From positions 62,001 through 126,000 of the forward strand of contig NZ_JAAVTX010000002.1 in the NCBI RefSeq assembly GCF_012163145.1: a stretch of DNA of 64,000 nucleotides. Reading direction: 5' to 3'. The DNA comes from Falsiroseomonas frigidaquae. GTDB lineage: Bacteria; Pseudomonadota; Alphaproteobacteria; Acetobacterales; Acetobacteraceae. The number at the start of each line of letters is the position of its first letter. Position 1 is the stretch's first letter. The notes below the pieces were generated by a model. That model was not told the DNA's origin, searched no databases, and was given only the letters and a program-made list of their open reading frames with translations. This document shows positions 8,335 through 16,295 of the stretch, one piece after another. The position numbers were made by a program, and so were the translations under genes.

Positions 8335-9008
8335 TCACCATCGACAACCAGCAGGTCTTCACCGAGACATCGGAGCTGGTGGACCCCGCGCATACCGCGC
8401 TGGTGGTGATCGACCCGCAGAACGACTTCTGCGCCGAGGGCGGCATCTTCGCCCGTGCCGGCAAGGACATGTCCGCCTTCCCCGCCGCCATCCAGGCCTG
8501 CGCCCGGCTGATGGACCGGGCCCGCGCGGCAGGGGTGCAGGTGTTCTTCATCCAGAACCAGAAGCTGGCGCATGGCCACTCCACCTCCCCCGCCTGGCTG
8601 CGCTTCCTCACCGTGCGCAACGGCATCACGGAGGAGCCGGAGGTGTGTCTCGCCGGAAGCTGGGGCGCGGATTTCGTGCCGGAGCTGCAGCCAGCGGGCA
8701 GCGACATCGTGGTGCAGAAATGGCGCAGCTCTGCCTTCGTCGGCACCAACCTCGACATGCTGCTGCGCGTGCACCGGATCCGCACCGTGGTGTGCTGCGG
8801 CTTCATCACCCAGGGCTGCGTGGAATCCACCGCGCGAGATGCGGGCTTCTACGACTACTACCCGGTGGTGGTGGAGGATGCGGTGGCCAACCACGACCCG
8901 GAGCTGCACGCCGCGTCCCTGCTGGTGCAGCGGTCCCGCTACGACGTGTTGCCGAGCGCCGAGATCCTGCCGATCTGGGAGGCCGCGGCGCCGCAACTCG
9001 CGCGGTAA
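8331..9008 (+). CDS. Isochorismatase-family cysteine hydrolase
   Basis: 225 residues with the full catalytic triad of the family: Asp28 in VVIDPQNDF, Lys130 in VVQKWRSSAF and Cys163 in GFITQGCVESTARDA. Members cleave amide or carbamoyl bonds, for example in biuret, ureidoacrylate, N-carbamoylsarcosine or nicotinamide, through a cysteine thioester. Coupling to the PuuE-like gene by a four-base overlap suggests it acts on the ring-opened product, in line with ureidoacrylate- or biuret-type amidases. The exact substrate cannot be assigned. Cytoplasmic; no signal peptide. Confidence 0.88.
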   Translation: MITIDNQQVFTETSELVDPAHTALVVIDPQNDFCAEGGIFARAGKDMSAFPAAIQACARLMDRARAAGVQVFFIQNQKLAHGHSTSPAWLRFLTVRNGITEEPEVCLAGSWGADFVPELQPAGSDIVVQKWRSSAFVGTNLDMLLRVHRIRTVVCCGFITQGCVESTARDAGFYDYYPVVVEDAVANHDPELHAASLLVQRSRYDVLPSAEILPIWEAAAPQLAR

Positions 9009-9011
9009 GGC

Positions 9012-10028
9012 CTATGGCTGCGCCACGCCGCTGCCGCAGGACCCGCGCACCACCAGGCGCATCGGCAGGGCCAGCCGCTCCGCCGGCAGGGCCGGATCGG
9101 CGATGCGGCGCAGCAGCAGGCGCGTGGCCTCCTGCCCGATGCGGCGCGGGCTGGCCGCCAGGGTGGTGAGGCCAGGCTGGCAGGCGGCCGCTTCCGGCAC
9201 GTCGCCCACGCCGGTGACTGCCACATCCCGGCCCACCACCAGCCCCCGCTGCTGCAGGCCCACCATGGCCCCGAAGGCGGTGACGTCGTTGCCGCACATC
9301 AGCGCGGTGGGGCGCTGCGGCAAGGCGCAGAGTTGCGCCGCGGCCTGCATGCCGCCGAGGCGCGTATTCTCCACCGGCAGGAAATGCGGCCCGGCGAGCC
9401 CATGGCGGCGCAGCGCGTCGGTGACGCCGCCGATGCGTTCGCGATTGGCGGAATGCAGCGCCATCCCGCCGGCATAGGCAAAGTGCCGGTGGCCCAGGCG
9501 GATCAGATGCTCGGTCAGCAGGCCGAGACCATGCGTGTTCTGCGGCCCGGCATAGTCACCGGCGCTGCCCTCCACGAAGCGCATCACCTGGACCAGCTTC
9601 ATCCCGGCCTCCGCCAGATGCGCCATGTCCTGCCCGGTGGTGGCCGCGGCCGGGCACAGGATGACGCCATCCACCCGGTGTTCGCGCAGCCGCAGGATCG
9701 CGCGCGCCTGGCGTTCCACCACATCCTCCGTCACGGACAGGAAGGCGATGTAGCCGGCGGAATCCAGCGCGGCGCTGACGCCGGCGGTCAGTTCCGCGAA
9801 GAACGGGTTATCGATCTGGTTGACCAGCAGGCCGACGGTCTGAGTGCCGGTCGCGCGCATCGTCGCGGCGCCGCGGTTGTACAGGTAGCCCACCGCGGCG
9901 AGTGACTGCCGGACCCGCGCCTTGGTCGGCGCCGCGATCAGCGGGCTGTCGCGCAGCACCAGTGAAACCGTCGCCCGGGAAACGCCGGCATGGGCGGCGA
10001 CGTGCTTCAGCGTGATTCGATCCGACAT
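9012..10028 (-). CDS. LacI-family transcriptional regulator
   Basis: 338 residues. The N terminus (ITLKHVAAHAGVSRATVSLVL, residues about 5-25 in outline) is a LacI helix-turn-helix followed by the hinge helix region; the rest is a periplasmic-binding-protein-like effector domain with the usual NPFFAELTAG and GVDGVI-like segments (here HRVDGVILCP). Such regulators repress transport and catabolic genes and release DNA on binding a small molecule. It is transcribed away from the Bug receptor/aldolase/dehydrogenase unit, and a perfect operator-like palindrome lies in the shared upstream region, so that unit is its likely target, along with its own gene. Confidence 0.92.
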   Translation of the reverse strand: MSDRITLKHVAAHAGVSRATVSLVLRDSPLIAAPTKARVRQSLAAVGYLYNRGAATMRATGTQTVGLLVNQIDNPFFAELTAGVSAALDSAGYIAFLSVTEDVVERQARAILRLREHRVDGVILCPAAATTGQDMAHLAEAGMKLVQVMRFVEGSAGDYAGPQNTHGLGLLTEHLIRLGHRHFAYAGGMALHSANRERIGGVTDALRRHGLAGPHFLPVENTRLGGMQAAAQLCALPQRPTALMCGNDVTAFGAMVGLQQRGLVVGRDVAVTGVGDVPEAAACQPGLTTLAASPRRIGQEATRLLLRRIADPALPAERLALPMRLVVRGSCGSGVAQP

Positions 10029-10058
10029 GCGCCGCAGCCTGCCTCAAGCCGAAGGCCC

Positions 10059-10087
10059 TTGCCAGTTAGATCGATCTAATGTCTGAT
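10059..10087 (+). promoter_or_regulatory. Sigma-70-like promoter with a LacI operator in its spacer
   Basis: The site reads -35 TTGCCA (10059-10064), a 17-base spacer, and -10 TCTGAT (10082-10087), directed at the receptor/aldolase/dehydrogenase genes. The spacer holds the perfect 14-bp palindrome TTAGATCGATCTAA (10066-10079), which has the central CG typical of LacI-family operators. A bound repressor would directly block RNA polymerase. The operator is also 38 bases upstream of the lacI start, so autoregulation is likely. The leader to ATG 10254 would be about 160 bases; nothing clear was seen in it except the AAGGAG ribosome-binding site. Confidence 0.7.
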
Positions 10088-10253
10088 CCTCGAAGCCCCG
10101 GCACAGGGGCAGGTCGGAGGAACCCAAGGCATGCTTCGAAGGCGATGCGCCACGCGCGCCGGCGCTCCATCGGGCGCCCCCTCCTGCCAGGATGACATGA
10201 AGCCGCTCGCCTTCTGGCAGCACCGCACCGGGTGCCGATAAGGAGTCACCGCC

Positions 10254-11231
10254 ATGCGCCTCACGCGTCGCCAAATTCCCGCGCTGCTGCTCGGCAGTGC
10301 CGCGCTCGCCCGCCCCGCTCTCGCGCAGGCCGCCTGGCCGAACAAGCCCATCCGCCTGATCGTCGGCTTCGCCCCCGGCGGCGCCACGGACATCATGGCG
10401 CGGCTGATCGCGGCACGGATGCAGGTGGAACTGGGCCAGCCCGTGGTGGTGGAAAACCGCGCCGGCGCATCCGGCATCATCGGCACCGAGGTCGCGGCGC
10501 GCGCAACGCCGGATGGCTACACGCTGCTGATGGGCTCGATCACCACGCATGCGGTGAACGTGCCGATGTATGGCGCGCGCCTGAGCTATGATCCGGTGCG
10601 GGATTTCGCGCCGGTCACGCGGGTCTCGACCGGCTACAACGTGCTGGTGGTGCATCCCTCCGTGCCGGCGAACAGCGTCGCGGAGCTGATCGCGCTGGCC
10701 AAGTCGCGGCCGGGCGCGCTCGCCTATGGCCATGGTGGCAACGGCACCTCCACCCATCTGGCGGGCGAGATGTTCAAGGCGCAGGCGGGCATCGACGTGC
10801 TGACCGTGCCGTTCCGCAGCACCTCCCCCGCCACGGCCTCGCTGCTCGGCAACGAGATCCAGATGATGTTCGATACCTCGACTTCCGCCCTGCCGCTGGC
10901 CCGCAAGGGCAGCGTGCGGCTGCTCGCCACCTGCGCGCCGCAGCGGCGGCCGGCCATGCCCGACGTGCCCGCGGTGGCGGAGACGCTGCCGGGCTTCCAG
11001 ATGAGCACCTGGAGCGGTGTCTTCGCCCCCGCCGGCACCCCGCCCGAGATCGTCGCGAAGATCGATGTCGCCACGCGCGCCGCGATGCAGGACCCACAGA
11101 CCGTGGCGCGGTTCGAGCAGCTCGGCAACGAGCCCTTCTATGCCGGGCCCGATGAGTTCGCGGATTTCGTCCGGGCGGAAATCGTCAACTGGACCCGCAT
11201 CGTTCGCAACGCCGGCATCAGCGCCGAATAG
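10254..11231 (+). CDS. Bug/TctC-family periplasmic receptor
   Basis: 325 residues with a signal peptide (MRLTRRQIP, hydrophobic core, cleavage near ALAQA at residue 24; the twin-arginine-like RR is suggestive only). The mature protein shows the family signatures PIRLIVGFAPGGATD, QPVVVENRAGASGIIG and ATPDGYTLLMG. Bug receptors bind carboxylates, amino acids or related molecules in the periplasm, formally for tripartite tricarboxylate transporters. No TctA/TctB membrane gene is nearby, a common situation for this family. It leads a unit with an RraA-type aldolase and a 2-hydroxyacid dehydrogenase, which suggests a keto-acid or hydroxy-acid ligand. Start ATG 10254 is preceded by AAGGAG. Confidence 0.92.
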   Translation: MRLTRRQIPALLLGSAALARPALAQAAWPNKPIRLIVGFAPGGATDIMARLIAARMQVELGQPVVVENRAGASGIIGTEVAARATPDGYTLLMGSITTHAVNVPMYGARLSYDPVRDFAPVTRVSTGYNVLVVHPSVPANSVAELIALAKSRPGALAYGHGGNGTSTHLAGEMFKAQAGIDVLTVPFRSTSPATASLLGNEIQMMFDTSTSALPLARKGSVRLLATCAPQRRPAMPDVPAVAETLPGFQMSTWSGVFAPAGTPPEIVAKIDVATRAAMQDPQTVARFEQLGNEPFYAGPDEFADFVRAEIVNWTRIVRNAGISAE

Positions 11232-11243
11232 AGGATTGCACGC

Positions 11244-11918
11244 ATGACTGTCGGATTCAGGATCAAGGCCGATTTCACGCGGGTGGATGCCGCCCTCGCG
11301 ACACGCGCGGTGGCGGTGCCGGCCGCCAACATCGGCGACGTCGTCAACCGCATGCAGTCGATGCGTGGCGGCTTCAAGGCCTATGGCGGGCGCCGAGCCC
11401 TGGCCGGCCCGGCGGTGACCGTGCGCGCACGGGCGGGCGACAACCTCATGCTGCATGAGGCGCTGGACCTGGCGCAGCCCGGCGACGTGGTGATCTGCGA
11501 TGCCGGTGGCGACCTCGGCACCGCGATCATGGGCGACATCATGGCGCGCCACGCGGCCAAGCGCGGGATCGCCGCCATCATCGTCGATGGCGCGGTGCGC
11601 GACATCGCCGGGCTGGCGGAACTGCATCTCGGCGTCTGGGCGCGCAGCGTGACGCCCGCGGGGCCGTACAAGGACGGCCCCGGGGAAATCGGCTACCCGG
11701 TATCCTGCGGCGGCCTCGTCGTCATGCCGGGCGACCTGATCGCGGCGGATGAGGATGGCATCGTGGTGGTGCCGCGGGAGGATGCCGCGGAGGTGGTCGC
11801 CGCCGCCGAGGCGCATGCGCGGAAGGAACATGAGACGATCCGAGGCATCGACGAAGGCCGCGCCGATCGCGCCTGGGTCCGCAAGCTGCTGACCGAGAAG
11901 GGCGTCACCCGCATCTGA
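11244..11918 (+). CDS. RraA-family aldolase (4-hydroxy-4-methyl-2-oxoglutarate aldolase type)
   Basis: 224 residues with the family core GDVVICDAGGDLGTAIMGD (about residues 80-98) and the metal/substrate motif VDGAVRDIAGL (about residues 113-123), which keeps the Arg-Asp pair used by HMG/CHA aldolases to bind pyruvate and divalent metal. Such enzymes split 4-hydroxy-4-methyl-2-oxoglutarate or decarboxylate oxaloacetate. The sequence is also similar to RraA, the RNase E inhibitor, but catabolic context (12 bases after a Bug receptor, before a 2-hydroxyacid dehydrogenase) favours an aldolase. Confidence 0.85.
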   Translation: MTVGFRIKADFTRVDAALATRAVAVPAANIGDVVNRMQSMRGGFKAYGGRRALAGPAVTVRARAGDNLMLHEALDLAQPGDVVICDAGGDLGTAIMGDIMARHAAKRGIAAIIVDGAVRDIAGLAELHLGVWARSVTPAGPYKDGPGEIGYPVSCGGLVVMPGDLIAADEDGIVVVPREDAAEVVAAAEAHARKEHETIRGIDEGRADRAWVRKLLTEKGVTRI

Positions 11919-11986
11919 GCAGGATGGGCAGGCTGGACAGCGGCGCCCGGCGAGGCCAGCAATGCGCCTGGCGATAGGAGAGCCGC

Positions 11987-13027
11987 ATGTCCCGTCTGCG
12001 TTTCCGTGTCGGCTATCTCGACCGGCCGATGCACCAGAGCTTCCTCGACACCGCATCCGCCGCGCCGGAGCTTGAGATCATCCGCCTGTCCCTGGCGGAT
12101 GGGGCGGAGAGCATCCGCGCCGGCCTGGCCAGTTGCCAGGGCTATTACGTGCAGGCGGCGCGGGATGAGTTGCCGCTGGCCTGGCACGCCACGCCGGCGC
12201 TGCTCGCCAGCCTGCCGGGGCTGCTCGTCGTCTCCAGCTATGGCGCCGGCTACGACACCGTCGACGTCCCCGCCTGCACCGCGGCCGGCGTTGCCGTGTT
12301 GAACCAGGCGGGCGGCAATGCGGAAGGCGTGGCGGAACACGCGGTCGGCATGATGCTGACGCTGCTGAAGCGGATGCCGGAAGCGCAGCAGGCCATGCGT
12401 GCCGGCGGCGCCGCGGATCGCGGCGCCTTCATGGGGCGGGAGTTGGCGGGGCGGACGGTTGGGCTGATCGGGCTCGGCCATGTCGGGCGGCGCGTGGCGG
12501 AGATCCTGCGCCTGGCCTTCGGCTGCCAGGTGCTGGCCTGCGATCCCTACCTCTCCGCCGCCGATTGCGCCGCGCGCGGCGCCACCAAGGTGGAGTTGCC
12601 GGCGCTGCTGGCGGCCAGCGACATCGTCTCCGTCCATTGCCCGCTGGAGGCTGAGACGCGCGGCCTGATCGGCGCGGAAGCCTTCGCCGCGATGCGGCCG
12701 GGCGCCATCTTCGTCACCACGGCACGCGGCCATATCCATGACGAGGCCGCCCTGCTCGCCGCGCTGCAATCCGGCCACATCGCCGGCGCCGGGCTGGATG
12801 TGTGGGAACGCGAGCCGCCGCCGGCCGACCATCCGCTGCTCGCGCATCCGCGCGTGGTGTCCACGCCGCATACCGCCGGCGTGACGCAGGAAAGCCGCGC
12901 CCGCGTCGGCCGCTTCGCTGCGGAGGGTTTCATCGCCGCGGCGCGGGGCGAGGCGTTGCCGCGGCTGGTGAATCCGGAAGTCCTGCCGGGCTACGAACGC
13001 CGCCGCGCTCAGCTCGCGATGGCGTAA
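11987..13027 (+). CDS. D-isomer-specific 2-hydroxyacid dehydrogenase
   Basis: 346 residues. The NAD(P)-binding fingerprint GLGHVG is at residues 162-167, and the catalytic set is present: Arg247 (TTARG), Glu276 (EREP) and His295 (TPHTAG). It interconverts a 2-keto acid and a D-2-hydroxy acid. Third gene of the LacI-linked unit, 68 bases after the aldolase with its own AGGAGAG ribosome-binding site. It may reduce the keto acid released by the aldolase or oxidise an imported hydroxy acid. Its last 19 coding bases overlap the 3' end of the convergent gamma-glutamyltransferase-like gene. Confidence 0.92.
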   Translation: MSRLRFRVGYLDRPMHQSFLDTASAAPELEIIRLSLADGAESIRAGLASCQGYYVQAARDELPLAWHATPALLASLPGLLVVSSYGAGYDTVDVPACTAAGVAVLNQAGGNAEGVAEHAVGMMLTLLKRMPEAQQAMRAGGAADRGAFMGRELAGRTVGLIGLGHVGRRVAEILRLAFGCQVLACDPYLSAADCAARGATKVELPALLAASDIVSVHCPLEAETRGLIGAEAFAAMRPGAIFVTTARGHIHDEAALLAALQSGHIAGAGLDVWEREPPPADHPLLAHPRVVSTPHTAGVTQESRARVGRFAAEGFIAAARGEALPRLVNPEVLPGYERRRAQLAMA

Positions 13028-14703
13028 GCGGGGCGGCGCGGGTCGGCGCCGGCGGCCATCAGGCCGGTTGCCGGATCGGTGCGGATCGCCTCCACGCTGC
13101 CGGCGGCATAGGCCCAGTCGGGCCAGGCCTGGATCTCATGCCCCAGCCCGGCCAGCGCGGCGCGCGTTTCGGCCGGGATGCGCGATTCCACGGCCAGCTT
13201 GCGCGGGAAATACTCGAAGGGCGCGAAGGAGGAGGGGAAGGCGTAGGTCGCGATACGAGGCGCCTCAATGGCGTCCTGCACCTCCATGCCGAAATGCAGC
13301 ACGTTCAGCAGCACCTGCAGCATGGACTGCACCTGCACATCGCCGCCCGGCGTGCCGAACGGCATCACCCCGCCATCGGCCAGCACAGCCAGCGCCGGGT
13401 TCGGCGTCAGCCGCGGCCGCTTGCCCGGCGCGACGCCGCAGGGATGCGCCGGGTCCGGCCGGCTCTGCGATCCGCGGGCGGAGGGTACGATGCCCAAGCC
13501 CGGTACCACCGGCGCATTCCAGGACCCGTCGGAGGGCGTGGCGCTGAAGGCATTGCCCCAGCGATCGACGACGCAGACATAGGAGGTATCGGCCTCCACC
13601 TCCGGCGGCTTTTCGACCATCGCCGCGGGAATCTCCGTGCCATTGCCGATCAGCGGCGGCGGCATGTCCGGGCAGGCGGCGTCGGCGCGGAAGGCCTCGG
13701 CGCGGGCGGCGACATGGGCGGCGGAGAGCAACTGGTCCAGCGGCACATCGACCATGGCGGGATCGCCGAAATGGTATTCGCGGTCTGCCAGCGCCGCCTT
13801 CAGCGCCTCCGCAATCACATGCAGGTAGGCGGCGCTGTTGTGGGCCAGGCCGTCGAGGCCGATGCGTTCCGCCACCAGCAGCGCCTCCAGCAGCGCCGGC
13901 CCCTGGCACCAGGGGCCGCAGGTGGAGATGGCATGGCCGCGCCACATGCGCGTCACCGCCGGCTCGATGCGGCTGCGGAAATTCGCCAGATCCTCGCGCG
14001 AGAGAAAGCCGCCCTGATCCTGCTGGAAGGCGACGATCTTCGCGGCGATCTCGCCCTTGTAGAAGGCGGCATGCGCGGCGGCGAGGCCGGCGGCGCGGTC
14101 GCCACCGGCTGCGGCTTCCTCATCCACCATGTAGGACAGCATGGCGGCGAGGTCCGTCTGCACGAATTTCTCACCGATCGCGGGCGCCTTCCCGCCGGGC
14201 AGGTAGATCGCGGCGGTGCTCGGCCAGCGCGCATAGGAGTCGAACTTCTGCACCAGGTTCTTCGCCATGGTCGGGTGCATGGCAAAGCCATCCCGCGCAT
14301 GGCGGATGGCGGCCGCGGCGACCTCGCCGAAGCTCATGCTGCCGTGGCGTTGCAGCGCGGTGATCCAGGCATCGGGTGCCGCCGGCACCACGGTGCGCAG
14401 CACGCCCGGCGGCATCTTGCCCTTGTGCTCGCGCATGAACAGATCGGCCGGCATCGCCATCGGCCAGTGGCCGAGGCCCGCAATCGTCTCGACCTGCCCC
14501 GCGGCGGTGCGCAGGATGATCGGCGCGACGCCGGCGACATTGACAATGTCCGACTGCACCACGCCGAGCACGATGCCGGCGGCGACGCCGGCATCAATGG
14601 CGTTGCCGCCCGCCTCCAGAACCGCATGGCCCGCGGCGGTGGCCAGGTAATGGCCCGCCGAGACGGCGTGGCGCGTGCCATACAGGGTGGGGCGAAAGGC
14701 CAT
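13009..14703 (-). CDS. Gamma-glutamyltransferase-family protein (Ntn hydrolase)
   Basis: 564 residues, full length for the family. The N-terminal AVLEAGGNAIDAGVAAG and the segment around Thr373 (EADTSYVCVVDRWGN), where self-cleavage would release the Thr nucleophile, are present. The usual TTH.SVVD is varied to DTSYVCVVD, with Ser in place of the His after the nucleophile. A glycine-rich PFGTPGGDVQ segment follows, as expected for the oxyanion region. There is no clear signal peptide, unlike many periplasmic members. The family cleaves gamma-glutamyl amides. It lies two bases after a peptide receptor gene in a unit with an amine-oxidase-like flavoprotein, which suggests breakdown of gamma-glutamyl compounds; this is inferred. 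Confidence 0.88.
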   Translation of the reverse strand: MAFRPTLYGTRHAVSAGHYLATAAGHAVLEAGGNAIDAGVAAGIVLGVVQSDIVNVAGVAPIILRTAAGQVETIAGLGHWPMAMPADLFMREHKGKMPPGVLRTVVPAAPDAWITALQRHGSMSFGEVAAAAIRHARDGFAMHPTMAKNLVQKFDSYARWPSTAAIYLPGGKAPAIGEKFVQTDLAAMLSYMVDEEAAAGGDRAAGLAAAHAAFYKGEIAAKIVAFQQDQGGFLSREDLANFRSRIEPAVTRMWRGHAISTCGPWCQGPALLEALLVAERIGLDGLAHNSAAYLHVIAEALKAALADREYHFGDPAMVDVPLDQLLSAAHVAARAEAFRADAACPDMPPPLIGNGTEIPAAMVEKPPEVEADTSYVCVVDRWGNAFSATPSDGSWNAPVVPGLGIVPSARGSQSRPDPAHPCGVAPGKRPRLTPNPALAVLADGGVMPFGTPGGDVQVQSMLQVLLNVLHFGMEVQDAIEAPRIATYAFPSSFAPFEYFPRKLAVESRIPAETRAALAGLGHEIQAWPDWAYAAGSVEAIRTDPATGLMAAGADPRRPAYAIAS

Positions 14704-14705
14704 CG

Positions 14706-16295
14706 CTATTGGGCCGGCCGGGCGTGGACGGCGACCACCTGCTCATCCATCCGCGGCGTATAGGTGATGCCGCGGCGCGTGCCGATGGCGCTCATCTGCA
14801 CATAGAGCGGGATCTGCGGATACAGCGCCTCCACCTCCGCCATCAATTCGCGCAGCGCCGCCTCGCGCCCATCATCCATGCGCACCATCACCTCCCGGAT
14901 CTTGCGGTCGATCTCCGGCACGCTGAAGCCGTTGCGGTTGGCGCCGCCCAGGTTCTGCGGCAGGTCGCGCGTGTGGAAGGAGGTGGTGAGCACATAGGAC
15001 GCATCGCCGGAGGAGAAGGACCGGCCGACGAAATGCATCGGCAGCGTCACCCGCGCCGGGCGGATGCGCGGGAAGAACACCGTGCTGGGCGTGACATCCA
15101 CCGTCATCTTCAGCCCGGCGCGCGACAGCATCTGGCCCAGCGCCTGGCAGACCCGCGCATCATTCACGTAGCGGTCGTTGGAGCAGGAGATGGTCAGGCC
15201 GAAACCATCCGGATAGCCCGCTTCCGTCAGCAGGCGCCGCGCCCCGGCGGGATCACCCGGCGGCACGCGGATAGACGCGTCGTGGCCACCGAAGCCCTCC
15301 GGCGTCAGCTGGGCGGAGGGCACCGCCAGCCCTTCCATGATGCGTTCCGTCAGCGCCGTGCGGTCGATCGCCATGGACAGCGCGCGGCGCACCCGCACAT
15401 CCGAAAGCGGGTTCACCGGCAGCGGCTGGCCATCCGCGCCGACCACCAGCGGCAGCGAATCCGGCGCCACATTGACCGAGAGATACATGATGCGGTCGGT
15501 CGGCCGGCTGGCGACATTCACCCGCCCTTCCCGGCGCAGCCGCCCGACATCGCCAAGCGGCACATCCTCGATCAGGTCGTAGTCGCCCGCCAGCAGCCCG
15601 GCCAGCCGCGCCGCATCGTTCGAGACGACGCGCACATCCACCTCGCTCCATGCCGGCTGCGTGCCGTAGTAGGTGGCATTCCGCTCCAGCTTCATGCCGG
15701 AGGGCGAGACACCGCCAACCACGCGGAACGGCCCGGTGCCGATGGCGGCGCGGCCGGCGTTGAAATCCTGCGGCACGGCGGTTGCCGCCGCGCGGTGGGA
15801 AACGATGAAGACGTTGGTGAGCTGGCCCGGAATTGTCGGGTTGGGAACGGAGGTGTGCAGCCGCACCGTCAGCGGATCGACGATCTCGACGCGGTCGATC
15901 GTCCGCAGGTTGATCGTGTAGGGGCCGATATTGCCCGGCACGTTGGGGATGCGGGCGATGGAGAAGGCGATGTCTTCCGCCGTGAAGGGCGAGCCATCAT
16001 GGAAGGTGACGCCGGGCCGCAGCTTCAGTTCCCAGATGGTCGGCTCCACCGCGCGCCAGGACTGCACCGCGCCGGGCACCTGGCGGCTGTTCTCGTCGCG
16101 GCTGATCACCGTGTCGTAGATGTGCCGAGCGGCCGCCATGTTCGGGCCGTTGAAGAAGAAATGCGGGTCGAGCCCGAAGGTGGATTGCACCGCCATGGTC
16201 AGCGTCTGCGCGCCGGCGGGTGCCGCGGCCAGCGGCAGGCACACGGCGCCAAGGGCGAGCAGCCGGCGCAGGGTCTTGCGGACAGGCATGGTCAT
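14706..16295 (-). CDS. ABC transporter substrate-binding protein, peptide/dipeptide type (SBP family 5)
   Basis: 529 residues with a signal peptide cleaved near AGAQT (residue 30). Domain order is the normal one for the family: the FHDGSPFTAEDIAFS motif is at residues 98-112, GTGPFRVVGG near residue 190, and the AGYPDGFGLTIS turn into the C-terminal lobe comes after it. It would bind peptides or a related compound in the periplasm. No permease or ATPase genes accompany it, so it must share a transporter encoded elsewhere. Its ATG overlaps the stop of the flavoprotein gene (ATGA) and is preceded by AGGAG. It is a useful internal control for the permuted receptor at 34227-35921. Confidence 0.92.
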   Translation of the reverse strand: MTMPVRKTLRRLLALGAVCLPLAAAPAGAQTLTMAVQSTFGLDPHFFFNGPNMAAARHIYDTVISRDENSRQVPGAVQSWRAVEPTIWELKLRPGVTFHDGSPFTAEDIAFSIARIPNVPGNIGPYTINLRTIDRVEIVDPLTVRLHTSVPNPTIPGQLTNVFIVSHRAAATAVPQDFNAGRAAIGTGPFRVVGGVSPSGMKLERNATYYGTQPAWSEVDVRVVSNDAARLAGLLAGDYDLIEDVPLGDVGRLRREGRVNVASRPTDRIMYLSVNVAPDSLPLVVGADGQPLPVNPLSDVRVRRALSMAIDRTALTERIMEGLAVPSAQLTPEGFGGHDASIRVPPGDPAGARRLLTEAGYPDGFGLTISCSNDRYVNDARVCQALGQMLSRAGLKMTVDVTPSTVFFPRIRPARVTLPMHFVGRSFSSGDASYVLTTSFHTRDLPQNLGGANRNGFSVPEIDRKIREVMVRMDDGREAALRELMAEVEALYPQIPLYVQMSAIGTRRGITYTPRMDEQVVAVHARPAQ

